A stretch of 64,000 bases of DNA. Origin: Kryptolebias marmoratus. Taxonomy: Eukaryota > Chordata > Actinopteri > Cyprinodontiformes > Rivulidae. A model generated the notes under the pieces. It did not search any database and had not been told where the DNA came from. It worked only from the letters and a program-made list of their open reading frames with translations. Below, one piece after another: positions 35,391 to 47,550 of this stretch (position 1 is the stretch's first letter; each line of letters starts with the position of its first letter). The translations under genes and the position numbers were made by a program. The stretch is from positions 15,113,395-15,177,394 of the forward strand of contig NC_051448.1 in NCBI RefSeq assembly GCF_001649575.2, given 5' to 3'.

Positions 35391-35457
35391 TAATGTCCAC
35401 AAGGTCATAAAAATGATATGTTGCAAGAGAAACATTTTATGACCTTGTGGATTTAAA
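35391..35457. repeat. inverted repeat, long near-perfect stem
   Basis: TCCACAAGGTCATAAAAATG at 35396-35415 pairs with CATTTTATGACCTTGTGGA at 35433-35451 with a single bulged A. The flanking TTTAA and TTAAA extend the stem beyond 24 bp. The loop is 17 bases. It could be a small palindromic transposon remnant. Confidence 0.75.
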
Positions 35458-36039
35458 GGCCACTGAGCCGATGAAGCAATACTTATTCCAGCCAATGGCT
35501 TCATATTATTCGTTGGAGCAACTGGTGGGATGTTAGAAATTAAACAAAAGAGGCAGCAAACAAATGGCAAACAAAGGCTGCTGGTTGACAAGGTTAAAAA
35601 AAAACTGCTATGAAAATGGTATATGAAAATGAAAATACTTGTTTAACCTCAAAAATCTGGAAACATCCCTTTTTTCTTTTTAGTTTGGATTAGGATTCTG
35701 CTTCTATAATTAATACCAAAGCTGAACCCAGAACTACTGCTTAAAAGGTCATATTATGAAGATTTACTGTCTGTCCTTGATAACATACACAAAAACCATT
35801 TTTACCCAAAAGCTGGTTCAAATTTGGACCGAGCCAACCCTGGCTAGTGTTAACTCAGAAAAGTTGAGTTATCAGTCTGACCCAGCATACTGGGTTAAGT
35901 TTATTGCCCATATATTGGGTTAAAAGAAGCAATTTGTTGAACTGAAGCTACTACAAAGGATAATCCAAATTTTATGTTATTGGTAATTGCAACTTGGTGC
36001 TCGCTAACACTTAGAGTTGACTCCAATTGTTAACAGCAA

Positions 36040-36320
36040 AGTTTTAAGCAAAGATCTTGCACAATCTGTTAGCGAGCCGAGTACGTGTTTGGGATGAGTT
36101 TCGTTTACTACCTCACCACATTTTAGCTTCACATCTGTAAAAAGTGACTACTATGTGGTGGCCATCTTGAACTGGATTGACTCCTAAATGTAATCAGTTG
36201 TAGATCTACAGCCGATGAATGCTTTCTGAGAGTTCAATTAAGCAAAGATGTCGCACAGTGTGTAGTGTTGGGGATGACCCTCAGCTACTACCACACCACA
36301 GCCACCTTTCATGGAGGTGA
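36040..36320 (+). repeat. family B interspersed repeat, partial
   Basis: Contains the family phrases GCACAATCTGTTAGCG, CTACCTCACCACATTTTAGC, CATCTTGAACTGGATTGACT and CAGTTGTAGATCTACA in the usual order, ending in CAGCTACTACCACACCA. It is truncated at both ends. Confidence 0.65.
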
Positions 36321-37231
36321 GTTTTAAACCTTTAGCTGTGCATGAGTGCACTAAGAACTCTGCGAGTGGCTCTGGACATGAAAAATGTTGCCATGTTCTT
36401 AGATAATACCTGAAGCAGCTTGATGAAATGTGACATCGAAGTACTCAACCGTCTTTGGCAGCATCAAGGTCAACACACCTCCAGTTCATTATCGTCTAGG
36501 TTTCTACTGACAACATGGTCTTTTCAGACAAAATTTGTTTCAGTGGTTCAGTAAAATGGACTCTATAAATGTGGCTGAAGCTGCAAATTTCAAAACCAAA
36601 GAAATATAGTGTTACCTTTCCTGTTACTGTATCTGTCTTGTTTTGAAATATTATTGAAAGACAATGCTACAAATAGCAGTTCATACATTATTAAAAAATA
36701 TAGTGATGAATGCCCTACTGATGGGTTTGCATCATTGAGTTTTAGTAGTTTTCCCCCCACAGCATTGCCATGTCTACACTATACATCTAAAAGGCTAGTT
36801 TTCATTTTGCTAGCAGTGGGGGGAAATGCCAATTGTGCTGTTTATCTGCCTCCTACCCTGCAGGAACAGTGGGAGCGTTTAATGAGCTGCAGTTTTTTGT
36901 CATCACTCTCCTTTTAGCCTCGGGGCTTTCCTAAGGCTGCCCACCGATTGTGAGAATGCCAAGGCTGTGGCCGTTTGTGTCGATTCACTTACCGTATGTG
37001 TGAGTACATCGTCACAGGACAAAACCATCAGAGCAATATCTGCGCTTCTGATCTGATGGTGGAAGCAGAAAATGGCAGCACTAAGATGGACGATCAAAAT
37101 AAAAACCAAACAAACATCCTGGCACGTTACCCAGTTTTCACCTATGACTGAAGTAATAATGTAACCCTCTTCATAGATATCCAAGTGGTAATTGCTGTAC
37201 ATGTTGACAGATTTATTTGAAAAAACAAAGG

Positions 37232-37612
37232 CCTCGCACTCTCTGAAGGAGTAAATATAACCTGCTGCCTTTTATGCTAGAGTTTTAGACAAATACCATA
37301 TTTTTGGTTTAACCTTGATAATAACATTATGCACAATCTTCCAAGTCCACAAAATCTTTGAACAGTAGCCGTAAATCTGACTGTGTTATAGTCATTTTGT
37401 GTGTTTTTTTAAATTAACTAAATAGAGCTGACTGTAAAAGCTAATCAGTTATAGATCCACTGATTATTTCCTAAAAGATTCATTAAAATCTGTGCATAGG
37501 TTCATTTGCCTAAGAGACAGACCCACGCACACCCCCACAAAAACACCGGCAAAATCATTGTCACCCACCGTTTGGCAGCAGGCGATATTAGCATTAACAA
37601 CGCAGCGCTAAA
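37232..37612 (+). repeat. family B interspersed repeat with 3' end
   Basis: Begins near CTCTGAAGGAGTAAATATAA and TGCTGCCTTTTATGC, passes GCACAATCTTCC and AATCAGTTATAGATCCA, and ends in CACCCACCGTTTGGCAGCAG then GCGATATTA. The end matches the terminal hairpin region of the 54 kb copy. Confidence 0.6.
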
Positions 37613-38685
37613 ATTGGGCCATGACAGAGACAATTACAGCAAATGGCTGCCAGTAAGTGGAGCACATTTATTCAAAAAGTACACACATTCCAAACACTGG
37701 TCCTGTAAACACGGTGCTAAAAGTCATTTTACAGTTTGCTAAAAAGCACTCTAAAGTTTGCTCGTGGCCTTTATGATCTTGTTTCTGTCACACAGACCTT
37801 CTGTGAAGCGTGATAAACCTCTTTTTGTTCGGATAATAAGTTAGTCCCATGAAATATTCAGATTGTTTTATTTTTTTATTCATTTATTTTTTATTTTTTG
37901 CTGCCGATAACCCCTGGTAGCATTTGGCCTTTAAAATCCAAGGCACTTTCAATTACCCTGCTGCATGTTCCATTTGTCCACTCCCTTATCGTCTCCCTCT
38001 TCTGTTTCAGGCAGCCAGAGGTTGCCCCGTAGAGCTGCATTAGAATGTGCACCTGGTATCTCTCAGCCACCGAACAATGCCATTTTACATTACATTCTGT
38101 TCCCTTTTCTCCTTGCCATGCACCGCAGCAGCACTTTGTTTACATGCTGCCGCTGCTTCCTCTGGACGGATGAGAAAATGTCAGGGAATGCTAATGATCT
38201 TCTAATTCTCTTCTGACACAGCTCCCCGTGTCAGTCAAACAATATCTATTCACTTATGCCACTGCTGTCAAAGTCATTCAGGCAAACGGGAAGCTGCCAC
38301 ATCGGTGGCCTCAGCTCCGCTGGCGCCTTATCAATAAAAACATACAGCTCACTTTTTCACCATCAGCCCGTGTAGTGATAGGTCTAATTTGTGTTCAGCT
38401 GAGATAATTAAAGTCGTTTGCCGGCAAAAAAAAAAAAAGAAAAAGAAAATGTATCAACAGTATCAGCTCTACAAGAGCCATACTGATGGGATTTTATGTC
38501 ATTTATTAGCAGGAGGGCACTGTCGGGCCAGTTTCATAAACATGTGTTATTGACTTTTAAAATGAGATCAAATGTTTTTCGCTCAAGATCAAATCAAATT
38601 AAAAAACAAATCTTGTTAACAGAAATAATTGAAACAGAGTACTGTGCATGAGTTCATTTTGTTGTTTTCAACATTGCCTGGACAT
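37613..38685. other. intergenic; candidate conserved island at about 37940-38420
   Basis: The central 480 bp is of high complexity and free of known repeats. It has cores such as GGGAATGCTAATGATC, GAGATAATTAAAG and GCCTTATCAATAAAAAC. A short ATG frame across part of it (37965-38216) has no domain. It could be a distal enhancer of mdga2; this is a guess from composition. Confidence 0.3.
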
Positions 38686-38689
38686 CGAA

Positions 38690-39515
38690 GGAAAGTTTCA
38701 GATATTTTGAAATGCGGTTCTGTTGAATAGGTATGGACAATCAATGTACCTGGTGTGCGTAGCTCTGTGAACGACCTCAGTTTGGAGGAACAAGAGTCCA
38801 ATTCTGAGTGGGCCGACGAGCTAACGGCTAGTTTAAGTGAGCCTATTACTACAGTTTATTGTTGCCATTTTAAAATAACTCCAATCTCAACAATTTCATT
38901 GCAGTTTATGCTCGTGCTATTTTATAAACCTTTACACTGCTGTCTAGATCACATTACATGGTAATTACAGCAGAAATTTTATGAAGGTCCAGCTGCTACA
39001 ATTAGCTGCAAATAACCACAGGATTCCATGTAAATAATTATGGTATGTGAAAGTGACGACAATGTAACAATAGTTCACTTTAGTCTTGGCTCCATTCGAA
39101 CATCAGTCCAGTCAAAATGAAAGTAGCATTCCCTGAAGAAATTCTAATGCCTTCCACTTTGAAAGCGAAAGTTTTAATCAAAGATATCACATGATCTATG
39201 TGAGCAGGACCACTCTCAGCTACTACCACCAAATTTTATCTAAATCTCTGAAAACAGTGATTGAGTTAATCCCAATTTTGTGTATGATAAGGTCTATGAG
39301 TCAGTCGGTTGTAGACATGCAACCAATGATGACTTTTTTAGAGTTTCATTAAAAATCCATACAGTAGTTCATGAGATATTTTGCTAAAAGACAAACAAAT
39401 GAAAACGCAGGCAATTACATGACTGCCCACTTTTCATGGTGATAATTAAAATATTTCCCCAAACTGAGGTCGTACAAAGACCAATCTACAAGTAAGATAT
39501 TAAAGGCACTCACTG
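38690..39515 (+). mobile_element. family A element split by a family B insertion
   Basis: The left part (38690-39090) starts GTTTCAGATATTTTGAAATG then CGGTTCT and follows the 33.3 kb copy through ACCTCAGTTTGGAG, GACGAGCTAACGGCTAG and TTCACTTTAGTCTTGGC. The right part resumes at about 39455 with CCCCAAACTGAGGTCG and TCTACAAGTAAGAT, matching the final part of the same element. The gap is filled by family B sequence. Confidence 0.55.
39095..39450 (+). repeat. family B repeat inserted in a family A element
   Basis: Carries GATATCACATGATCTATG, CTCAGCTACTACCACCAAAT, CAGTTCATGAGATATTTTGC and the terminal CTGCCCACTTTTCATGGTG. Sequence on both sides belongs to the older family A copy. Confidence 0.6.
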
Positions 39516-40989
39516 CAAATCGAAAACTTGAGTCACTTGACTGATCCCAGCCGTTGTCTGTGTGTGTAAACAAATATGACAAAATTGGACAAGTGTAGAA
39601 TTTAGGAGAAGACATTTAGGTGAGAAAATGAGTGAAAAAAAATGTGGAAAAAAAAAAAGAAAGACACAAAGAATGAGTAAGAAAACTGTCAAAAATAAAT
39701 ATCGGGGCTGAATCAGAGCGGTGGAGCTCCATAAACACAGAGCTCGTCATTCCAACACGTGACTTTTGCAAAACTTTAGCTAAAACAGCAAGTTAAATGT
39801 TTTGACCTAAGAAATCTTTTTATCATCATAAAAAAAAAAAAATTGTGTAAAAACAAACCAATACATGAAAATTGTTGGACTTCTCCAACCCAAATGACAC
39901 ACTCATGGATGTCATCATTGTTGATCTGTTTTCATAGGTAAATAAACACACACTGTAGTTGGCATCCATTCACAAAATTTGCTGATAAGTTTTTGATTTA
40001 AGGACACTTTAGGCATCGATTTGACTAAAAAAAAGTGTGGATTATTGTTTACTTTCTGATTTTCTTTTTCTTTATTTTGTTTTTTGCAACAAGTAACCCA
40101 CTTCAAAAAGTTCTAACTCTCACTTTCAATACACAAATCTTCACATCACATTAAAACTCAGCTATTTTATTCCACCCTGAGCTGTGATTTTCCCCTCCAC
40201 GCACACACACGAGCACCTGTCCCTCAACTCATGGCTTTGAGACGTCTCTCGTTGTCCTCTCCTGGATGTTGCATAAATGAATCCCTCTCATGTGCTGCCA
40301 TCTGAGCAGTTCTGATGCAAAACTTCAGGCTGAATAATTTATCCGCCTGCCCTCCAGAAGCCGGCGTTCGCACTGGGTGCCACCGCTCATAACGAGCAGT
40401 TCTCATCACAGGCCTGAGCCCGCTGGCCTCCACTCAGACATCTGTGTCGTGTGATAAGAGCGCACGTCGAGGGAGGAACATATCAGATCTTGCTTTGAAT
40501 TGTGGCCATACAAGGGGTTGGGTGGGCAAAGCGCTGTCTGAAGAGTACCGTGGTCATCTTTTTCCCCACGTGAGCTGGTCTGTTGTTGCCTTTCTGCTTC
40601 GTCTCGACAGGGTTTCCATCTGCTGCGGAAACAGTCCTGAACTCTGTGCTGATAAATGCAGCTGGATTCAGAGCTGCTTTACTTTCTTAGATTTATCTCC
40701 CCAGATGATTTAACAGAAGAGTTTCTTTTCTTTTTTCTTTTTTTTTTTTTTTTGTTCCTAATGCTGACAGTGATTGCCGTCTACTGTCACAAACTGAGTA
40801 TTTTTATACTGACTCCCATATAAGATAGATAACTTCCCAAAGTGATTTTACATGCAGTTCCCCCAAGAGGCACAATATGACCTGAATCAGCAGAACAAAA
40901 AGTTTCTCCCAGCTGGAGAGCCCTTTTCTTTATTTGAGACTTGAAACATCACTGGATTTCACTGAAAGTCACATTATTATCAAGGCTGC
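39516..40989. other. intergenic, no gene seen
   Basis: Contains A-rich tracts (39630-39660, 39829-39842), a T run at about 40731-40754, and a complex stretch at 40180-40700 with short frames on both strands that lack any domain. Confidence 0.6.
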
Positions 40990-41312
40990 ATTAACGGCCG
41001 GGGCAAACCCTGACAGTCTGTTAGCAAAATATCTCACGAACCACTTGACTGATTTTAATGAAACTCTCAGAAAATAGTCATCCGATGTGCATCTATAACT
41101 GATTAACTTCTGCAGTCACCCCAATTTAAGATGGTCGCCACAGCCAGTCAACCTTAGCACACAGAAAAACAGCTATAACTCAGTCAATTTTACAGATATT
41201 AGGATCAATTTTGTTGTGGTACAGCGAGTCCTCTCCATCACATACTCTGATTACAAACAGATCTCACAAGAGCTTTGTTTAAAACTTTGTCATGAAAGGC
41301 CCTGAATGATAT
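40990..41312 (-). repeat. family B repeat, reverse orientation
   Basis: GTTAGCAAAATATCTCACGA then ACCACTTGACTGATTTTAAT is the complement of the family phrase around GTGGTTCATGAGATATTTTG. AAGATGGTCGCCACAGC, then ACAGCTATAACTCAGTCAAT and TTTTGTTGTGGTA follow in inverted order. It ends in CATGAAAGGCC. Confidence 0.65.
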
Positions 41313-42816
41313 GCATTCCTCTTAGGATTGCTAGTTTCAGTTTTGTAAGTAAATATTCCCTTCAGCATTTTTTTTTTGTTGTTTTTATTTTGGCAGATGT
41401 CATTTTATCGCCTCTCAGTGTAAAGTGATTTACTGATGAATTCAAGCATAAAGCTTGTGAATAAAAATGATGCTGCTTTTTATTTCCCAAATCACATCTG
41501 TGATGTTCCTTTCTTTCCTCTCTGCATCATTTCTCAAAGGGCTAATTGATAGAAAGTGATTCCATAAGCTTTGTTTACTGGAAGCCTGTGAGTATAATGC
41601 TCATGAGCTGGATAGATATATTACTGCTCCTGTGCATATCAAGTAGGTAATTCATTTGCTCCGTATGAGTTGTGTGTTCATCCAAGCAGCGTCACGGGCG
41701 TAAACTCGGGCTTTTCATTACAGTTAAAGTTGCTTAAACTGATCGGGAGAGGATAAATCTTCCTCCACCTCAGCGAGAAAATAAATGAGCGCTAAACTCG
41801 CAGGATGTCCTGAACCTGAGCAAGGTTATTGCATCATGTGAGCAGGTGAGCTCCATCCACCCCCAGCAGAATGTCCGATCTCTAGCTCGTTCCCCGACGG
41901 AGTGCACGAAGTGGAGGGCGGTCATCAGATCTGTTTTGCATCATCCTACAGGACGACATGGGCGTGATGGCGCTGGGTGACCTTTGGATCATCTATCAGC
42001 GCTGACGTCTTTCTCGCGGAATAAAAAATGTTGCATTAGCACAAATGACCTTTTGTCATCAGTGCGTCCTGACTGCACAATGCCACGAAGATCCACCCCC
42101 AGCACTCCCTTATCTCCCGGAGCTTATCGGCGGCGGAGCCATTAAATACGAGACGTCAAAATACAATTCCTAATGGTTTCAAATGGCCCGCACGCAAAGC
42201 TGCATCATCACATTTAATTTGGTGGAAAGGTTTTAGGTAAACTTCTAATTGTACTGTGCGTTTTAAACCAGCCCTGTGGGTAAATGTTGGTCATGCAACA
42301 CCAAACAAACTAAATCATTTATTTAAATTGAGCTTTATTATTCTAGCATGAAAACAAATGATGCTCTATCACAAATCTGAAAGCATCCTTTAATTATTGT
42401 TTTTAATTAGGGATGTACTTCATCTACTTTGAAAGGAAAATCATGATTTTTTTTTTTAATGAATAACTTGAAAATAAACAAAATATACACATTAATTTTA
42501 TTTTTCTCTCATTTTGATCATTAAATTGCTTTGTTTTGTTTTGTTCATTTCTTTCTTTGGCCAATTTCTCAGAGTTATCTTCAGTTTATCTTCCATCCAA
42601 CATGGGAAGAACCACTAAAATCGCCTTCCATCCCATAAAAGAGCACTGAAACCCATCTACTGCAGGCAGGACAAACTCAATTAAAAGCTAAAAATTGTAC
42701 TTTAAAATTTAACTAAAAGTGCCAAGTGATCAAGATCTAGGGTTAAAATGTGATGTATTTGGTCAAAATAATAACAAATGGTTTCGCTTGCATGTATAAT
42801 ACAAATAAATTTTAGT
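41313..42816. other. intergenic; complex island at about 41400-42240
   Basis: This long stretch of non-repetitive sequence has several AT-rich cores (AGGGCTAATTGATAG, GTAGGTAATTCATTTG, CCATTAAATACGAG). It includes GC-richer parts unlike the local average, for example at 42100-42150. No coding frame with a domain. It is a candidate regulatory block. Confidence 0.3.
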
Positions 42817-42821
42817 CTTTG

Positions 42822-43247
42822 TGTCATAGTTTTGGTATTTTCAGTTTGTTGTTTTGATTATTGTCTTGTTTTAGTTTAGTTTTTCCTGTTCATGTTTGCT
42901 GTCACTATTCACTCCTCCCCAGTCACTCTTTTGCCCCTGATTATCTGCCACGCCCATCTCCACCTGTAAGTCATTGTAATCACTCACCTGTGCCCACTTC
43001 CCATAATTATCCCCTGTGCATATAACCTGGTCATTTTCTCTCACACACCACTGGATCATTCCGCTTTGTCTGCTGTTGCCATGTCATGTTTAGTCCTGCC
43101 CTGTTTCTTGTTTTGGATTTTGTTATCGTTAGTTTTGCTGCCTCGTCAGCCCTTTGTTTTGTCAGTTTATTTAAGTTAATAAATTAGTTTCCTTTTACAT
43201 CATGAGTCTGCGTTCTGGGTTCGCTGCCATCTCCCCGCCTTCTGACA
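42822..43247 (+). mobile_element. solo LTR (426 bp) with 5-bp target duplication
   Basis: The element starts TGTCATAG, ends TTCTGACA, and is flanked on both sides by CTTTG (42817-42821 and 43248-43252). TG...CA ends and a perfect 5-bp duplication are the marks of an LTR insertion of the Gypsy/ERV type. Inside are a TATA-like GCATATAACC (43018-43027) and AATAAATTAG (about 43178), the usual promoter and poly(A) order. No second LTR or internal coding region is nearby, so the internal part was lost by recombination. Confidence 0.82.
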
Positions 43248-43252
43248 CTTTG

Positions 43253-44589
43253 TGAGTTTCCTGTCATGAAATGTGGTCATTGCTCTGTTCAAGATAAGAC
43301 TCGTGATACATTTGGTATCTCATCAATTCCATTTACACACTACATTTTGCTGATTTGAAGGAATGTGTTTTTTCTGTTTTTCTTTAAAACTGGGCTCCAA
43401 CAACAGCGCTTAAAATTTGTTTTATTGCAAGACTAAAGAATGGTTCCATTGTGGTTTTACCGAGGGGGAAAGGAGTCATCTTAAATGATCGTCTAATAGT
43501 ATGATCAAGGGAACTGGACAATAGTTAAAACTCCAGTTCACAAATTCCAGCTTCATTCCACTTTTGCCTCATCGACTCTGATTACTCGTAGCTCTAATTT
43601 CTCAAACGTTTCGTGTGAAGAACAAAAACGCGGCAGCAGAGCCGCTCTTAGCACGGAGATGATAAAGTTAGACCAATTAATTATCTCCGTCTGTTTTTGA
43701 ATTTGCCAAAACAGTAAGACAGGAAAAGCGATATAGCGAGCCGAGACAGATGATGAATCCTTTTGAAAATCCTCCATCTATCACAGGCGAGATAACTCGG
43801 CAGTGTTTATATATTTTCGCTGTGTGGCTGAGCCTCCCATCTGGCTGGAAATCGTTTGAAAAATGTACCTGTGCCAAGGCTTTGACAAGTTCTGCAGATT
43901 CAAGGTTCAGTTTTACAAGTTGTGGTTCTTTGATGCCTCTACAAAATTCATCTTACACCATAGTAAAACCTGTCTTTTATCCTTATCCCAAGCTGACAAC
44001 TCTGGACTTTCACTTGGCTTTTATTCTGTTTGTTTTAGTTGTGGATTGGACTTGAACTGTGCTGGAATGCTGTCTCCACGGCGTGTGTGAGTAATAAGAC
44101 TGTTTCAGGCCAGTCAAATGAATTTGAAATCTGTCTTCAGATCTAGGGACTGTCTCGGGTAGCCTCACACCGCTCTGGTTCTCTTTTGTTTTGGACAGAA
44201 AGGCACAGATTAGTACTTTGCAGCTAGGGTGGTATTTTGCCACGAAGAACAAAGCAACCATCCTCTGCCAGCTGCTCTCCCAGAGGACTAAACCTTCTGC
44301 TGGGTGAAGAAAAACAAGAAGACGGGGAAAAAAAAATCCCAGGATTCAGGGCAGTTGTCACACAGTGACACGTCTTTGGAACAAAGGCACTGACAATATG
44401 TTGAGTGTCACAGACTTGCGGTATCTCTGGAGTTTTCTTTTTTGTTTTGCCATGCTAGATGTTTCTAGGTCTGGAAATGTCTGCCTGCTGACTGTTTGGT
44501 TATTCCATTGCTGTGGAGGGAAATAAATCTTAAATAAATTGAGCTGTGAGTGTGCTTCACCCCAGAGCAAATGTGGAATAATTAAAGGT
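43253..44589. other. intergenic, no gene seen
   Basis: Mixed AT-rich sequence. The overlapping short frames at about 43550-44100 on both strands show no domain. Confidence 0.55.
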
Positions 44590-45078
44590 CTAGTTTTTTG
44601 AAGGAATGCATATCGCCCACTGTTATTTATGCCAGGGTTTTAAACTAAGATCATTTTATGATGAGAGATGAACAGCGTTATAGCCATTTTAGTCAAAGAT
44701 GTTATGCAATGTGTAGTGCTCAAAGTAGGTCTTGTGACTTACTCTCAGCTGCTAACACACCAGATTTTAGCTCGATGTCTTTAAAACTGTCTGAGTAATA
44801 GTGATTTTTGTGTTTGCTTATGTTGATCAGTTGTGTCAGCAGTCTTAAATTAGACTGACTCCTAAAGTGAATCGGTTGTAGATGAATGATTACTTAGAGT
44901 TTAATTAAAATCTGTCCAGTGGTTCATGGGATAGTTTGGTAAAGGACACACAGGGTTGACTCCAACAGTTAATGCCAGAGTTTTCAAGAAGATCGTGTGC
45001 AATCTGTTAGCGCTCAGACTATAAACCATCTCAGTTACAACTCAGCACTCCTAATTCTAGCTCTATATCTGTAAAAAT
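44590..45078 (+). repeat. family B repeat with 5' end
   Basis: Starts TCTAGTTTTTTGAAGGAATG then CATATCGCCCACTG. Two internal units follow, each with the order CAATCTGTTAGCGC or its variant, CTCAGCTGCTAACACACC, GTTGTAGATGAATG, and GTGGTTCATGGGATAG. The second unit begins after CAGGGTTGACTCC. Confidence 0.75.
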
Positions 45079-45100
45079 AAGTAAATCTTAATCTAAAAAG

Positions 45101-45310
45101 GCAGCCAGTGTAGAGAGGCCAACACAAGAGAAATGTGGCCTAGCCTTGTGGAACCAGTTTAAATTCTGGCAGCAGCGTTTCGAACCAGCTGTAAGGTTTT
45201 TAGGGAGCTATAGGGACACCCGGTTAGGATGACATCACGGTAGTCCAGTCTCAGTGAGACAAAGGCATGACCCGGTTTCTCTGCATTGTTATGAGACAAG
45301 TTCTTCTATA
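45101..45310 (+). repeat. teleost interspersed repeat (GCAGCCAGTGTAGAGAGGCC type)
   Basis: The segment includes GCAGCCAGTGTAGAGAGGCC, GGCAGCAGCGTTTCGAACC, ACGGTAGTCCAGTCTCAG and GTTTCTCTGCATTG in this order. The pattern is familiar from fish genomes; I do not assign a class. Confidence 0.55.
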
Positions 45311-46851
45311 ATCTTGGGATTTTATGATACTAGAAACACTTCTAAAACCACAACATTTTTGGTAAAATATAAACAGGAAACCTGCATCTTGAACAGCACC
45401 TCTGCAGACTCAAAAGCCATTTTGGTATGTCACTTGGAACAGTGGTGCTGATACACCGCTGTCCAGCCAACAGAGGCATTCACAGAGCCAAGCTAGTGTG
45501 TATTGTAATGTTTTAGGATGACATACCCAGCACAGCTCTAACCATTGATGCTGTTGTCACCCAGTTTATCCCACAATGTTGGCTTGTTGAGTGTGAGCGC
45601 ACACAATCCATCGCTGAGCTCTCTGTTTGGTCCAGCGAAGGACATTCCAGTGACATCAGTAGAACACACTAAGGGCTGTTACTTTGTCTACAAACCTGCA
45701 GACCTTTCAAAACTATAAACAAACCCAAAAAATAAAAGGTTGTGCATCTCAGTTTTGGATTAAATCTCATTGACATATAATGCTGCCAGCTAATCAAATA
45801 CACAAATTCTTAAAAGAAAATATCAACTCAGCTTTATGTTTTGTGCTGGCAAGAGTTGGTGATTTAGCACTCAACACAAAGAGGTGTGCGGTTTCTGTCA
45901 GGCATATTTGTTCTGTTTTTCCCCCAACATATTGGTTATATTTACCTTTATGTTTATTTGAACCTTGACGTGGTTCATTTTATTAATATTGACAGTCTGT
46001 GAAAGGCACTCAAGTGTTAAGTTTTAATTGTGTGGTGAGAGCAATCTGCAGGTCCCCTGGGGGGTGAAAGGTGGAGCCGTAGATCTGGTTCAGTGAGGTT
46101 TTCACAGCCCAGAGCAACTATTGATCAATTCAGTCGGAACTGTAAACAGTCAGGCATGAGGGGCAAAGATAGCAGCCTCTTTCTCTGCTGCTGTCAGCAA
46201 ACCCTGCCCCATTTCCTATTGAAAAATTAAATCTTACTCTTTTTTTTATTTATAAGTATGATTGTTGAAGCTTATGGCTCACTTAGGAGCTAAGTGGGGG
46301 ATCATTTAGTAAAAAGGATGAAGAAAAAGTACAGAATAGGGAAAAGTGAGTAAGCAAAATTTATTTCCTTTTCAGCCAGCTGAAAGGAAATTTATTCTTT
46401 TTCCGAAAAAAAAAAATCTTTTAACTGTGCCGGACATTCTTCCTGGATTACTAAACCTAAATCAGGGTAAAAGGTCTGGTTTAACAGATTTTCATTGATA
46501 TGTTTGAGAATTCATGAACAAAAGAGGAAAAAATACCTTGAAATTTCATTCTGCTTGCTGGAATGAAGGATGGATTTGTATTTCTGCGCTGTGGAGGGGC
46601 AAAGCAAGCCAACATGAGTAATGAAACTACTCAATAGTCTAACAAAAGGGTAACAGTGATACTCTGGTTGCACTAGTCTTTCCCCCCCTCCAAGCGCTGC
46701 TGTAAACATGGAGAGCTATTTTTGGAACTCCTTGGGTGCAGGTGTCCAATTATATTTCACACACTTGTGAAGGTGCACTGGTAGGGGACCAGGACTGACT
46801 CACTTTACTGTCCCTCAGCAGGCAAGACAAAAAAGGAATGGAATAAAGAGC
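45311..46851. other. intergenic, no gene seen
   Basis: Includes a small imperfect inverted repeat around TTTCAGC/GCTGAAA at 46355-46400. No coding frame or named repeat. Confidence 0.55.
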
Positions 46852-47550
46852 AATCCTTGAAGGAATGCCTATCGCCCGCCACCTTTCATGCCGTAGGTTT
46901 AGACTAACCTAATTGTATGTTGAGAAAGGACAGGGTTGTTGTCTTTTAGTCAAACCTTAAAAATAATGTTATGCGCACTCATGGAATATCACAAGGTGTC
47001 ATGCAAAGAGTATAAAATGAATTTCTCTCAGCTACTACCACAGCAGATTTTAGCTCAATATCTGTAAAGTCTTTTGAGTTATAATCACTTTTGTGTTGGC
47101 TAATGTCAATCAGCTATGGCAGCCATCTTGAATTGGATTGACCTCAAAAGTTAATAAGTTGTAGCTCTACATCCAGTGCTTACTTTTAAAATGTTTCATT
47201 AAAATCCAGCGAGTGGTTCATGAGGTATTTTGCTAACTGACAGAGTTGACTCCAGTTGTTAATGCTGCAGCTTCAAGGAAAGATCTCACACTGAGAAGCC
47301 CTTTGAATATGTGTTATTGACTCTCAACAATCGCATTACATTTTAGCACAATATGTGCAAAACTGACTAAATTATGTCAAGTTTGTTGTGCTTTCAAATA
47401 ACATTTGGCTGTAGTGTCCATCTTTAACTGAGTTGACTCCAAATGTTAATCAGCTGTAGCGGTATATCTGATGGAATTCAGTCATTCTTGAGATATTTTG
47501 CTAACAAACAGACACAAATGTGGACGAGGGCAAAACCATTTCTGTCCGCT
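46852..47550 (+). repeat. family B repeat, long copy with internal tandem units
   Basis: Starts CCTTGAAGGAATGCCTATCG then CCCGCCACCTTTCATGCCG. Three partial internal units repeat the motif set (CTCAGCTACTACCACAG, CATCTTGAATTGGATTGAC, GTGGTTCATGAGGTATTTTG, then GAGTTGACTCCAGTTGTTAA and so on). It ends near GGGCAAAACCATTTCTGTCC. No coding frame. Confidence 0.75.

Larger units (their letters stand above)
33909..36039. other. intergenic, no gene seen
   Basis: Holds a C-rich tract (34319-34340), a cluster of AATAAA motifs on the + strand near 34374 and 34578 with no identified gene, and the hairpin at 35391-35457. The open frames on both strands look fortuitous. Confidence 0.6.

Noticed and set aside
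35391..35457. Hairpin as a microRNA gene
   Set aside because: The stem is short for a pre-miRNA and nearly perfect along its length; a transposon palindrome is as likely, and no mature sequence was recognised.
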